From Pseudanabaena frigida (GTDB lineage Bacteria; Cyanobacteriota; Cyanobacteriia; Pseudanabaenales; Pseudanabaenaceae), in assembly GCA_003242085.1 (NCBI GenBank), contig QBML01000004.1, forward strand, positions 1 through 64,000: 64,000 nt of DNA, read 5' to 3'. The notes below the pieces were generated by a model. The model saw only the letters and a list, made by a program, of their open reading frames with translations, was not told the origin of the DNA and did no database searches. How positions within the stretch are numbered: position 1 is the stretch's first letter; the number at the start of each line of letters is the position of its first letter. This document shows, piece after piece, positions 7,993 through 16,503 of the stretch. The position numbers were made by a program, and so were the translations under genes.

Positions 7993-9416
7993 GTACCAAA
8001 AAAAATTGGAAAGAATTTACGACTGAAATATTTCAACAGAGAGAATGTTCGGGTTTTAGCCATCAAGATTGGCTATCGCATTTTCTGAAATTACTACTAA
8101 TAAAGTACTTATCTGACATAGCAGATACTAAATCTAATGAGATTGCTGAATATTTTAGCCAAATGCCTAGCGAAGTTCACTGGAATAATTTTGTCAAGGC
8201 TAAAAATCTTGGGGAAGCTTTAGATAAAGCTATAAAAGAAATTGGCAATACTAATCCAAAGCTTAAAAGTGTTTTTGGGGAATCTACATTCCATAAAATT
8301 CCAGAAATAAGTTTACTGGCAATGCTGTCCAAGATTAACGAAATCAAACCTGATGAACCTATATTTACTCTGTCATCAAATTATGCTGTCATTGCAGAAG
8401 ATGCTATTGACTTTGCAGCCAACGATGAAAAATATGGAGGAGAATACTTTACTCCCAAAGGAATAAATAAGCTATTGGTAAATTTGCTCTCTCCTAAAGA
8501 AAGAATGACTATCCACGATCCTGTCTGTGGGACAGGAGGGCTATTTATAGAATGCGCTCAACATCTAACTGAGATAAATGAAGATTTTTCAACACTTCAG
8601 TTTTTTGGGCAAGAAATCAATAAACAAGTTTATGAAATTTGTCAAATCAATCTCCTATTACACGGATTAGATAATTTTGAAATTGAAAATGGCGATACAT
8701 TGCGAGATCCAAAATTTATCAAAGAAAATAAGCTAAAGCATTTTGATGGGATAATTGCTAATCCTCCTTTTAATCTGAACGATTGGGGATATGAAGAAGC
8801 GAAGAAGAAAGAAAGATTTGATAGGTTTCGTTATGGTCTACCACCCAAGAAAAATGGTGATTTTGCCTTTATTCAACATATTGTCGCTACACTTGAAGAT
8901 ACTTCTGGTAAAGCAGTGATGATTGTCTCCCCTGGGGTTCTATTTCGTGCAGGTGTAGAACAAGAAATTCGCAAACGCATTGTACAGTCAGACATTATTG
9001 AAGCTGCTATTGGAGTGTCTACAAACGTGCTGTATAACACCAGCATTCCTCCCGCTATTCTTATTTTCAATCGTAAGAAGTCTAAAGAAAGAAAAAATAG
9101 AGTGTTGATTATTGATGCAAGTAAAGAATATCAAAAGCTTGATAGAGGACAAAATGCTCTTGATGATGAGAACATAAAAAATATTGTCTCAATTTATAAA
9201 AACTTTAAAAATGTAGACAATATTGCAAAGGTAGTTACACTTAAAGAAATAGAGGCTAATGACTATCAACTCAATGCAAATAAATTCATTACGCCTCCAA
9301 GAGATAAAATCGATATTCAACAAGAATTTGAACAGTTAAGCCAACTTGAACTACAACGTAGTCAACTAGAAAACAAAATGAATCAGTGTTTGCAAGACTT
9401 AGGAATCAACTTATAA
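7989..9416 (+). CDS. hsdM: Type I restriction-modification DNA methyltransferase subunit (N6-adenine)
   Basis: 475 residues. The HsdM N-terminal helical domain covers about 1-130. The N6-methylase domain follows with EYFTPKGINKLLV, SAM motif I DPVCGTGGLF at 177-186, and catalytic motif IV NPPF at 258-261. The C-terminus (about 440-475) is a helical segment that would contact HsdS. It methylates adenine at a site chosen by the half-S subunit. With no HsdR encoded nearby this is either an orphan methylase acting in regulation or anti-restriction, or a decayed type I system. The gene is AT-rich and lacks HIP1. About 170 nt of non-coding DNA follow before the next TA pair. Confidence 0.88.
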   Translation: MSTKKNWKEFTTEIFQQRECSGFSHQDWLSHFLKLLLIKYLSDIADTKSNEIAEYFSQMPSEVHWNNFVKAKNLGEALDKAIKEIGNTNPKLKSVFGESTFHKIPEISLLAMLSKINEIKPDEPIFTLSSNYAVIAEDAIDFAANDEKYGGEYFTPKGINKLLVNLLSPKERMTIHDPVCGTGGLFIECAQHLTEINEDFSTLQFFGQEINKQVYEICQINLLLHGLDNFEIENGDTLRDPKFIKENKLKHFDGIIANPPFNLNDWGYEEAKKKERFDRFRYGLPPKKNGDFAFIQHIVATLEDTSGKAVMIVSPGVLFRAGVEQEIRKRIVQSDIIEAAIGVSTNVLYNTSIPPAILIFNRKKSKERKNRVLIIDASKEYQKLDRGQNALDDENIKNIVSIYKNFKNVDNIAKVVTLKEIEANDYQLNANKFITPPRDKIDIQQEFEQLSQLELQRSQLENKMNQCLQDLGINL

Positions 9417-9588
9417 AAAACTTGCCATTTGTCTGATTTTTTAGAAGGGCGATTGCCATTGATGTTTTCTCATTAGCCTAAGATAATTGGGAAGAAATAA
9501 GCGTGATGGAGGAAAAGGCGATCGCTTTTACTACTTACGAGATTTACCAAGTTAATATACTTCTAAAAAAATACTAATAGGAGGAGTC

Positions 9589-9810
9589 ATGAACACCGAT
9601 ACTGCTTTATGGCAAGTAGTTATTAACATGCCAGATGCCCTCAAAACAGAGCTTTTGCACTATGCAGAGTATCTACTTATCAAATATCCCAAAGTCATCC
9701 CCATTGATGCGCCAGACGAGCAACAGCATGGCTATGGCAGTTGGGCTGGTCAAATTTTTATGTCAAGCGATTTTGACGAGCCATTGGAAGAACTAGAGGA
9801 ATATATGTAA
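9589..9810 (+). CDS. VapB-type antitoxin, DUF2281 family
   Basis: 73 residues. The N-terminal region is helical (LKTELLHYAEYLLIKYP). The C-terminus has the DUF2281 signature (GSWAGQIFMSSDFDEPLEEL) that wraps the partner PIN toxin. A strong AGGAGGAG ribosome binding site lies 5 nt before the ATG. The stop codon is followed one base later by what would be the toxin start codon, so the two were cotranscribed and coupled. The antitoxin is intact while the toxin start is not. Confidence 0.8.
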   Translation: MNTDTALWQVVINMPDALKTELLHYAEYLLIKYPKVIPIDAPDEQQHGYGSWAGQIFMSSDFDEPLEELEEYM

Positions 9811-9811
9811 T

Positions 9812-10209
9812 ATGAAATACCCCTAGATACTCATGTTGTTTTGTGGTACTTGAGCAAAGATTCTAACTTAAGCCCCAAAGCGAAGGAAATCGTAGACACC
9901 AAGGCAGATATATATTTTAGTATTGTCAGCTTATGGGAAATTGCCATCAAAGTAAATATTGGGAAATTGCAAATAAACCGACCTATCGAAGCATTACCAA
10001 TAGAACTTCAATATATGAATATCCAAGTTTTACCTATTACTATTCGAGACATTGAAATATATTCAAGCCTTCCATTACCCAACACACCTATAAAACATCG
10101 AGATCCATTCGATCGCATACTAATAGCCCAAGCAATAAATCATTCTTTTCATCTAGTAAGTCGAGACAACGCTTTTGACGCTTATCCAATTCCGCGCATG
10201 TGGGAATAA
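9812..10209 (+). pseudogene. VapC-like PIN-domain toxin with a frameshift at its start
   Basis: The PIN body is intact: LDTHVVLWYL (first catalytic Asp), SIVSLWEIAIK (Glu), HRDPFDRILIAQA (Asp) and SRDNAFDAYPIP. However, the ATG at 9812 reads Met-Lys-Tyr-Pro-stop. The toxin frame is open only from 9811, with no ATG, GTG or TTG before the catalytic Asp at 9826-9828; the first candidate start is the TTG at 9841, downstream of that Asp. Adding one C to the four-C run at 9820-9823 would restore MKYPLDTHVVLWYL. I therefore read a 1-nt deletion. Alternatives are slippage at the C run, an ATA start at 9817, or a sequencing error. Confidence 0.6.
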
Positions 10210-10276
10210 AATACAAGGCGATCGCTTTTATTTTTGACTAGACTTATAAAATAGACTTTTTGCCGCTGAGCATAAG

Positions 10277-10897
10277 TTAAGAACGAGAGCGTTTTTTCCA
10301 TAGACGATAGCCAATAAATGAGGCGATCGCAATTAAAACACCGAAAACTACAACCTTAGTAATGACATCGATATAGTCTTCCACTAACTTGTAGTTTTTA
10401 CCTAAGAAATAACCCGCATAGGTTAGTAAAGTTACCCAGCCAATAGTGCCAATTGTAGAATAGAGAAAGAATGGAACTACAGGCATTTTGCTAATACCCG
10501 CAGGAATGGAAATCAAAGTACGGATACCAGGAACCAGACGACCGAATAGTACTGCCTTTGCTCCATGCTTTTGAAACCAATTTACAGACTTCTCAATATC
10601 TTCGCCAGAGATGCCAATCCATTTACCATATCGCCCAGCCAACAATTGCAAACGCTGCTGTCCAAGCAATAATCCTGCATAGTACCAAGGTATTGCTCCC
10701 AAAATCGTGCCAATCACTCCCGCCGCGATCGCAGGAATTACCTGAATTTGCGTATTTGGAAAAGTCGCCGTATATCCCGCGAGGGGCATGATTAGCTCTG
10801 AGGGAATTGGTGGGAACAGATTTTCTAAAAACATTAGTAGCCCAATCCCTAGATACCCTAGGGAATTCATGGTGTTTGTAATCCATTCCTGCATCAT
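10277..10897 (-). CDS. DedA-family membrane protein
   Basis: 206 residues with about five hydrophobic segments. The family hallmarks are FLENLFPPIPSELIMPLAG in the first re-entrant region (residues ~24-42) and FGRLVPGIRTLISIPAG (about 118-134), which contains the conserved Arg and Pro. DedA proteins are inner-membrane transporters or scramblases linked to undecaprenyl phosphate and phospholipid recycling. The C-terminus is basic (RLWKKRSRS). It is monocistronic and divergent from the DUF4278 gene. Confidence 0.85.
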   Translation of the reverse strand: MMQEWITNTMNSLGYLGIGLLMFLENLFPPIPSELIMPLAGYTATFPNTQIQVIPAIAAGVIGTILGAIPWYYAGLLLGQQRLQLLAGRYGKWIGISGEDIEKSVNWFQKHGAKAVLFGRLVPGIRTLISIPAGISKMPVVPFFLYSTIGTIGWVTLLTYAGYFLGKNYKLVEDYIDVITKVVVFGVLIAIASFIGYRLWKKRSRS

Positions 10898-11170
10898 GTC
10901 TACCTAATTACAGCAAATTTGTTTTCATCATATTTAAGATGGTCAGAGCAAAGTCCAAACCATCCTAAATATGATGAAAAATAGTAACGAATATGGCGAT
11001 CGCCTCGACCAATAACTAATATCCTAGTAAAACGCATTATGTCGCTTTGCGCCCTCGCAAAAAACAAATAATTTCTAAAAGGTCTTACTCATCAATACTT
11101 TTCAGGAAATTATTTGTACTTTAATTACTGGAAACTCGCTTTTACCTTAGGCAATTGTGCCTCTTTGCCC
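10898..11170. other. Divergent intergenic region containing an imperfect palindrome
   Basis: Between dedA and the DUF4278 gene. It holds the inverted repeat listed at 10922-10980 and a HIP1 site near 10998. Promoters for both genes must lie here, but I cannot assign boxes confidently. Confidence 0.4.
10922..10980. repeat. Long inverted repeat between divergent genes
   Basis: Arms of about 21 nt (TTTCATCATATTTA, then GATGGT; returning ACCATC, then TAAATATGATGAAA) pair with one mismatch around a ~15-nt loop. It lies 25 nt upstream of the dedA start and is not downstream of any gene, so it is not a simple terminator. Confidence 0.5.
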
Positions 11171-11713
11171 ATGAAAAAGTCTTTTATTAAGCGCACTTTA
11201 CAATTTGCTTCTGCCATAACAGTCTACTCTGCGACATCGGTATGGGCATCAACAAATCATGTAGATATAGTCTCTAACACGATCGCGAATATTAACTCGC
11301 TGTTAGTCATTTTAGCGATCGCCTTTGCGTTGCCATATTTTTGTTTTAAAGTTTTGGGTAAACTCTACACACCGCCAGTATCGCGCAATCCTGACAATGC
11401 GGTGAATAATCCAGAGCTTAACCAAGACGAGCTGGCGATCGCGGACAATGAAGATTTTGCCACAATGCAATATCGAGGATCTCGGTATAGTGCAGAAAAT
11501 TTAACGGTCGAGCCAAGTAATATCAACGTCGAAAAGAATGATCGCCAAGCTAAGCCTGCGATCAAATACCGAGGAGTAAGCATCGCGAATAGCGTCAATA
11601 ATACTGATAGTTCTACTGAAGATGTTACGGATTCTTTCTCATCTGAGAGAAAAGCTCAAAAATCCGCTAAGCCTAAAGAAAGAATGAAATATCGCGGTTC
11701 CTACATCGATTAG
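11171..11713 (+). CDS. DUF4278-type protein with one membrane helix
   Basis: About 180 residues from the ATG at 11171; the frame is open from 11114, but the N-terminus MKKSFIKRTLQFASAITVYS looks like the true start of a signal peptide or membrane segment. A hydrophobic helix follows (SLLVILAIAFALPYFCFKVL). The cytoplasmic or periplasmic tail has three spaced YRG motifs (MQYRGSRY, IKYRGVSI, MKYRGSYID), the signature of the cyanobacterial DUF4278 family of unknown function. The final motif lies at the very C-terminus. It is followed by two strong palindromes. Confidence 0.65.
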   Translation: MKKSFIKRTLQFASAITVYSATSVWASTNHVDIVSNTIANINSLLVILAIAFALPYFCFKVLGKLYTPPVSRNPDNAVNNPELNQDELAIADNEDFATMQYRGSRYSAENLTVEPSNINVEKNDRQAKPAIKYRGVSIANSVNNTDSSTEDVTDSFSSERKAQKSAKPKERMKYRGSYID

Positions 11714-11717
11714 TTAT

Positions 11718-11772
11718 CAAAACACAAAAGCTAAAGGCTTCGCAAAGCGAAGCCTTTAGCTTTCGTGTTTTG
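11718..11772. terminator. 26-bp stem hairpin downstream of the DUF4278 gene
   Basis: Arms 11718-11743 and 11747-11772 pair with one mismatch around an AAA loop; the core is AAGGCTTCGC-AAA-GCGAAGCCTT. The right flank GTTTTGATTTGTC is also found beside the 56680-56734 element. It starts 5 nt after the stop. Confidence 0.7.
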
Positions 11773-11822
11773 ATTTGTCCAAATTTATTTAGCTCTCCTA
11801 GTGCTTTGATGAAAACATTACA

Positions 11823-11875
11823 GGCTTCGGCTTCGCTCAGCCAACAGTCCACGTTGGCTGAGCGAAGCCGAAGCC
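11823..11875. repeat. Perfect 23-bp GC-rich palindrome
   Basis: Arms 11823-11845 and 11853-11875 (GGCTTCGGCTTCGCTCAGCC plus AAC and its complement) are exact, around a 7-nt loop. It has a higher GC content than its surroundings and no long T tract. It belongs to the CTTCGCTCAGCC-type repeats, as does 27945-27999. Confidence 0.65.
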
Positions 11876-11962
11876 ACTTTTTATCATTTAGCGATCGCTA
11901 TAAATTTAGAAAATCATCTCAAAAAATTAGATAGGTTAAAATTGGTTTAGCTCAATTCTTAC

Positions 11963-13879
11963 ATGCATAATTTCATGGTTTTATTGCAACCTTTGACCGC
12001 AGAATCACCCAAAACATTAATTGAATCAGCAGTGACCGCTCAAAAATTTGCTGCGCTGCGATCGCAACTTGCCAAACATAAACTAGATGCCTATTTTGTA
12101 CCTTCCGCCGATGAGCATCTCAATGAATACTTACCTGAAGCGAAGCAACGTCGTCAATGGATTAGTGGATTTACTGGCTCCGCAGGTGATTTTTTGATCG
12201 GTACGGAGCGGGCTTGGGTGTTTGTGGATTCGCGCTATTACGAGCAAGCGGATATGCAAGTGGATGCGAATCTGCAAAAAGTATGCAAGGTGGGATTAGA
12301 AGATCATCAAACCGTAGAAGAAGTTCTCGAAGAACTTGGTCAAAAGGCATCGAAGCAATTACAAACCTTGCGATTAGGTATCGATCCCTTCACGATTACC
12401 GTCGCTCAATATCGCCGCTTTTCCGCACAATTAAGCGAGAGTGGAGTACAGATTGTGCCTATTATCGAGAACCTAGTCGATGCAGTGCGATCGCAAAGTC
12501 CTTGGGCAGAGAACGAACCCATGCCAACCTTTGGCGACCAACCTGTAATTATGCTTCCTGATTCCATTACAGGCGAGAATTTAGCCAAGAAATTAGAGCG
12601 CGTTCGTAAAGCAATGGGTAAAAAGAAAGCCGCCATTTTACCTGTGACTAAGCTCGATCAGATTGCATGGCTCTACAATTTGCGCGGTCGGGATGTGGAT
12701 TGCAATCCCGTATTCATTAGCTATGCGATCGTCACTTTGACCGAGGCCTATCTCTTCACCAATAATGCGCGGATTGATGAAACCGTTCGTCAGGCTCTAG
12801 CGGGTCAGGTGCAGATTCTAGAATATGAGCGATACATTCCCACCTTGCGATCGCTGGTTGCTGATGGTCAGCCCGTCCAAGTGGCGATCGCCCAAACTAC
12901 CTATGGGACTTATCTCCAACTCAAGGAAGCCAGAGCAAAAATCATTGATGCCGAAAACCCTGTCGAAATCTTCAAAGCGCACAAAAATGCTATTGAAATC
13001 TCACAAATGCAGCAAGCCAATCTCAAAGCGAGTTGGGCAAAAACTCTCACGCTCAAATGGATAGAAGAGCAAATCGATGCTGGTAATAGCATCAGCGAAC
13101 GTGACGTTGCCAATAAAATCGAAGGTTTATACAAGCAACAGGAAGGCTTTTACGATCTCAGCTTTCCGACGATTGCAGGAGCTGGCGCGAATGGCTCGAT
13201 CGTCCATTACAGCAATCCTAACCCTACTTGCAAACTGCTCGATGGTGAATTACTGCTATTAGATTCTGGTTCGCAGTTTTATGGTGGGACTACCGACGAT
13301 ACGCGATCAATTAGCATTGGCACGCCGACAGATGAACAACGCGATCGCTATACCGAGGTTCTCAAATCCCATATCAATTGTGCGATGCAGAAATTCCCTA
13401 AAGGCACGACTGGCAGCCAAATCGATGGGATTGCTCGTTCTTCAATGTGGCAAAGTGGTCTAGATTTTGGTCATGGCACTGGGCATGGTGTGGGCGTATT
13501 CCTGAATGTTCATGAGGGACCCAATGGCATCAGCAAGCGCGTAAATCAATCTCTCGATCTCGGCACGATCAACAGCATCGAACCAGGGTATTACAAACCA
13601 AAATGGGGTGGTATTCGGTTGGAGAATCTCTATTTTGTGAAAGGCGTTAAAAAACAGGAGTCAGAGAGTTCTCCAGAGTCAGATCCCAATGCGACACCTT
13701 GGTACGAGTTTGAATCCTTGACCTATATTCCCTTTGACAAGAAGTTAATCGATCGCCACAAGCTTAATCTTCAACAGATCGCATGGCTAGAAAGTTACTA
13801 TGCTGCTGTGGTGGAGAAGTTATCACCGATGTTCTCTGATGCGGAAAGGGCTTGGTTAAAGGAAGCTTGTAGATTTTAA
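11963..13879 (+). CDS. Xaa-Pro aminopeptidase P-like metallopeptidase (M24B)
   Basis: 638 residues, the long (about 600) three-domain form like eukaryotic APP1. Two creatinase-like N-terminal domains (about 30-330) precede a pita-bread M24 catalytic domain. Metal ligands are visible: LLDSGSQFYGGTTDDTRS (two Asp), FGHGTGHGVGVFLNVHEGP (His), and IEPGYYKPKWGG with IRLENL (two Glu). It removes N-terminal residues preceding proline and is cytoplasmic, with no signal peptide. ATG codons at 11963 and 11975 are both possible. A terminator-like hairpin follows directly. Confidence 0.9.
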   Translation: MHNFMVLLQPLTAESPKTLIESAVTAQKFAALRSQLAKHKLDAYFVPSADEHLNEYLPEAKQRRQWISGFTGSAGDFLIGTERAWVFVDSRYYEQADMQVDANLQKVCKVGLEDHQTVEEVLEELGQKASKQLQTLRLGIDPFTITVAQYRRFSAQLSESGVQIVPIIENLVDAVRSQSPWAENEPMPTFGDQPVIMLPDSITGENLAKKLERVRKAMGKKKAAILPVTKLDQIAWLYNLRGRDVDCNPVFISYAIVTLTEAYLFTNNARIDETVRQALAGQVQILEYERYIPTLRSLVADGQPVQVAIAQTTYGTYLQLKEARAKIIDAENPVEIFKAHKNAIEISQMQQANLKASWAKTLTLKWIEEQIDAGNSISERDVANKIEGLYKQQEGFYDLSFPTIAGAGANGSIVHYSNPNPTCKLLDGELLLLDSGSQFYGGTTDDTRSISIGTPTDEQRDRYTEVLKSHINCAMQKFPKGTTGSQIDGIARSSMWQSGLDFGHGTGHGVGVFLNVHEGPNGISKRVNQSLDLGTINSIEPGYYKPKWGGIRLENLYFVKGVKKQESESSPESDPNATPWYEFESLTYIPFDKKLIDRHKLNLQQIAWLESYYAAVVEKLSPMFSDAERAWLKEACRF

Positions 13880-13887
13880 TACGCCAA

Positions 13888-13921
13888 AAGATTAGTGGTG
13901 GCGCAAAGCGCCACTAATCTT
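13888..13921 (+). terminator. Hairpin terminator downstream of the aminopeptidase P gene
   Basis: AAGATTAGTG pairs with CACTAATCTT and the inner GCGC with GCGC around AAA, with a small bulge. It begins 9 nt after the stop codon. Confidence 0.6.
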
Positions 13922-13971
13922 CTAACTATATAGACCAAAAAAATGCTTGGATTTTTAACCGACAAGGCTCA

Positions 13972-14784
13972 ATGAAAACATATCTGATGACTTCTCTTGA
14001 ACTTCTGAACTATTACCGCCAGATCGGTACAGAAGTGTTTACGATAGTCGATCTAGAAACAACTGGAGGAAAGGGAAATAGCGATCGCATTATTGAAATT
14101 TCTGTCCTTCAAGCAACTCTTAAAGATGGAATACAGCAAATATTGACAGACCTAATCAATCCTCAAATTCAGATTCCCGAGCAAATAGTTAGATTTACTG
14201 GGATCGCTCAGGACATGGTCGATCGTGCTTCTAGTAGCGATCGCATTTTGCCAAATTACTTGCCAATGCTACAATCTGGAATTCTTACGGCTCATAATTT
14301 TAAATTTGACTATTCTTTTTTGCAGGCTGAATACCATAGATTAGGTATTGATTTTAATACGCGCTCTCAACTCTGTACTGTGGAATTATCAAGATTGCTA
14401 CTTCCGCATTTACCATCGAGATCGCTACCAAAATTAGTCAAACATTATGGATTTGATGTTGGTAAATCCCATCGTGCGGAATCTGATGCGATCGCTTGTT
14501 GGTTACTGCTAGAAAAACTACTCAAGCAAATACTCCAATCTGATGATGATGAGATTTTAGATCTTTTTGGACGACAATGGCTCTCTGTAAAAGATATTGG
14601 GGAGATCTTTCACATTCCTCTAATTAAAGTGGAATCTCTTTTGGCTGATGCCGCGATCGAATCTCGAATCTCGACATACAGGCAAATAAAACTATATCAA
14701 CGAAAAAGCGTGGAAAATCTGATTGGCAAAATCAAAATAGAGAATCAAAAAGAGATAGCTGAACAGCTTTCGTTTCCTCTTTAG
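13972..14784 (+). CDS. DEDDh 3'-5' exonuclease (DnaQ/epsilon-like) with a C-terminal extension
   Basis: 270 residues. All DEDDh residues are present: D27 and E29 in IVDLETTGG, D113 in HNFKFDYSFL, and H167 and D172 in SHRAESDA. Residues ~190-270 form an extra helical region (SVKDIGEIFHIPLIKVESLL) that resembles a winged or DNA-binding helix pair but is not assigned. It is probably a repair or proofreading-type nuclease, not the replicative epsilon subunit. ATG codons at 13972 and 13987 are both possible starts. The last 53 nt overlap the 3' end of the photolyase gene on the other strand. Confidence 0.8.
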   Translation: MKTYLMTSLELLNYYRQIGTEVFTIVDLETTGGKGNSDRIIEISVLQATLKDGIQQILTDLINPQIQIPEQIVRFTGIAQDMVDRASSSDRILPNYLPMLQSGILTAHNFKFDYSFLQAEYHRLGIDFNTRSQLCTVELSRLLLPHLPSRSLPKLVKHYGFDVGKSHRAESDAIACWLLLEKLLKQILQSDDDEILDLFGRQWLSVKDIGEIFHIPLIKVESLLADAAIESRISTYRQIKLYQRKSVENLIGKIKIENQKEIAEQLSFPL

Positions 14785-16444
14785 GTTTTACTTTTTTGCT
14801 GGAAAATTTTGGGGTGGATTTGTTAGAGGAAACTGCTTTTTTAGGCTGGAGAGAACTAGGTTTGTGAGGTTGAATTTCTACATGAGCAACTAACCATGTC
14901 CTCAGATTAATGGCTTGCTCTGGATCTAAGGTGTCTAAGTTTAGAGCTTCAGGAAATAAAGCAGGATTGCGTTCGGATATCCAATCTGAATATGCATCAA
15001 AAGATTTTAAGGCAAACGGAATTGGAAATTCTGGCATTCTTGCTAAATAGGGTAAGACATTTTTTTGATTCCGAAAAACTGCTCGTTGTCTCTCTAGCTG
15101 TTTGACTCGTTTCTGTCTTGATTGTTTGTAATCAATCATCGGTTCGGGATAGCCATACATTTTTAAGTTCTCTCCCAATTGTGCAACAGGGACATCTGCT
15201 AATTCGGGAAGCCAGCGCTTAATAAATTTACCTTCGGGATCGCATCGAGCGATCGCAACTGCTCCCGGATTATAAATCCTCGTCCAAGATTTATCGACAC
15301 AGTGGGTTACACCTGCTTGCATTGCCCATTGATAATGGTCGATTGCACAGTCAGCGTCAAGCAAATGCTGCATAAAATGTAAAGCTCCATAGCGCCAATC
15401 CATTCCCAAGAGATTGCTAAGAAAACTGGAATAAATCGCTCGGCTGCGAAAGTTTAACTCTTTCCATCCACCTGTTGCCAATAAACATTTTGCCGCCGCA
15501 TCAACTATCGGAAACCCTGTAAGCCCTTGCTGCCATTTCCGATATTGGTCTTGATTGAATTCCCACCCTTCATCATCAAAAACTGTATATAAAGATCGCA
15601 GTTCTAGCTGTGGCATATACCGAAATCTTTGATGGAATCCACTTCCCCACCGCAGTCGTGAAATTAGTTGCTTACTGCTTCGTTGAATGCGAAGATCGCG
15701 ATCTTTAGTAAATACTTTGGCAAATTGTACGCATTCTCGAATCGAAATCGCACCAACTTTGATATACGGACTTAAGCCTGTAGTTGCTTCGGCGCTGGGA
15801 TATGAGAGTTGCCAATAATAGCTTTCGGCTTTGCGATCGAAAAACTCTTTTAGCAGCGATCGCGCAGGTTCAGTGCCTCCTTCTGGAATGAATTTGCAAT
15901 CGGGTTTATGCTCTAATTCTTCTAAAGATGGCAAATTTTCGCTAAAAATGTCATTTGGCACGACTATTCTTTGAGGTGTTGGCGCGATCGCTGCATTCAT
16001 ATCCGCGTACCACTTATTGCGATATTGGGGATAAGGAACTAATTCGTCAATGCTTGCGGGTGGTTCAAACCAACGAACTTTCATTTGCCGTTCGGCTAAA
16101 GTCGCATTAAGCTTGGCATCCCTCACCCTGCTATAAATGCGATCGCAATCCTTGTAGGCATAAATTCCCTCTGCGTGAGTTGCAGCAATTAGATTCGGTA
16201 AAATTTCAACAGGATTTCCGATCCTTAAAATTAATCTCCCACCTAATTTCTGTAAATCTCGATCTAGAGATTTCAAACATTCCAAAACAAACGCAATTTG
16301 AGCAGAACAAGCTTCGGGGTGCAGTAACAGCGATCGCTCAAAAATGTAGATAGGTATAACCTGACCTCTGCGAGCTGCTCGGTGTAGAGGTTCATGGTCG
16401 CAAACTCGTAAATCCTGCCGAAACCATACAACTGTAAGTGGCAT
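14732..16444 (-). CDS. Cryptochrome/photolyase family protein with a clamp-motif-like tail
   Basis: 570 residues, longer than the roughly 480 of a CPD photolyase. The N-terminal antenna-binding alpha/beta domain starts VVWFRQDLRVCDHEPLHRAA. The FAD domain shows TGFPIVDAAAKCLLATGGWK, MDWRYGALHFMQHLLDADCA and DPEGKFIKRWLPEL. The stretch following (IDHYQWAMQAGVTHC) differs from the NNGGWQW box of class I CPD photolyases, so the exact subclass is uncertain. A Lys/Ser-rich tail ends AVQLSLFDSLF, which contains a sliding-clamp-binding pentapeptide consensus QLSLF. It lies 60 nt after clpX and is separated from it by a hairpin. Light-driven DNA repair is likely. Confidence 0.82.
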   Translation of the reverse strand: MPLTVVWFRQDLRVCDHEPLHRAARRGQVIPIYIFERSLLLHPEACSAQIAFVLECLKSLDRDLQKLGGRLILRIGNPVEILPNLIAATHAEGIYAYKDCDRIYSRVRDAKLNATLAERQMKVRWFEPPASIDELVPYPQYRNKWYADMNAAIAPTPQRIVVPNDIFSENLPSLEELEHKPDCKFIPEGGTEPARSLLKEFFDRKAESYYWQLSYPSAEATTGLSPYIKVGAISIRECVQFAKVFTKDRDLRIQRSSKQLISRLRWGSGFHQRFRYMPQLELRSLYTVFDDEGWEFNQDQYRKWQQGLTGFPIVDAAAKCLLATGGWKELNFRSRAIYSSFLSNLLGMDWRYGALHFMQHLLDADCAIDHYQWAMQAGVTHCVDKSWTRIYNPGAVAIARCDPEGKFIKRWLPELADVPVAQLGENLKMYGYPEPMIDYKQSRQKRVKQLERQRAVFRNQKNVLPYLARMPEFPIPFALKSFDAYSDWISERNPALFPEALNLDTLDPEQAINLRTWLVAHVEIQPHKPSSLQPKKAVSSNKSTPKFSSKKVKPKEETKAVQLSLFDSLF

Positions 16445-16461
16445 AGGTTTAGATAAAGCTT

Positions 16462-16499
16462 AAATAAAAAGGCTTGCGGATGCAAGCCTTCTTTTATTT
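16462..16499 (-). terminator. Hairpin terminator downstream of clpX
   Basis: AAGGCTTGC pairs with GCAAGCCTT around GGAT, and the flanks AAATAAAA and TTTTATTT extend the stem. On the minus strand it starts 5 nt after the clpX stop. Confidence 0.7.
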
Positions 16500-16503
16500 T
16501 TTA

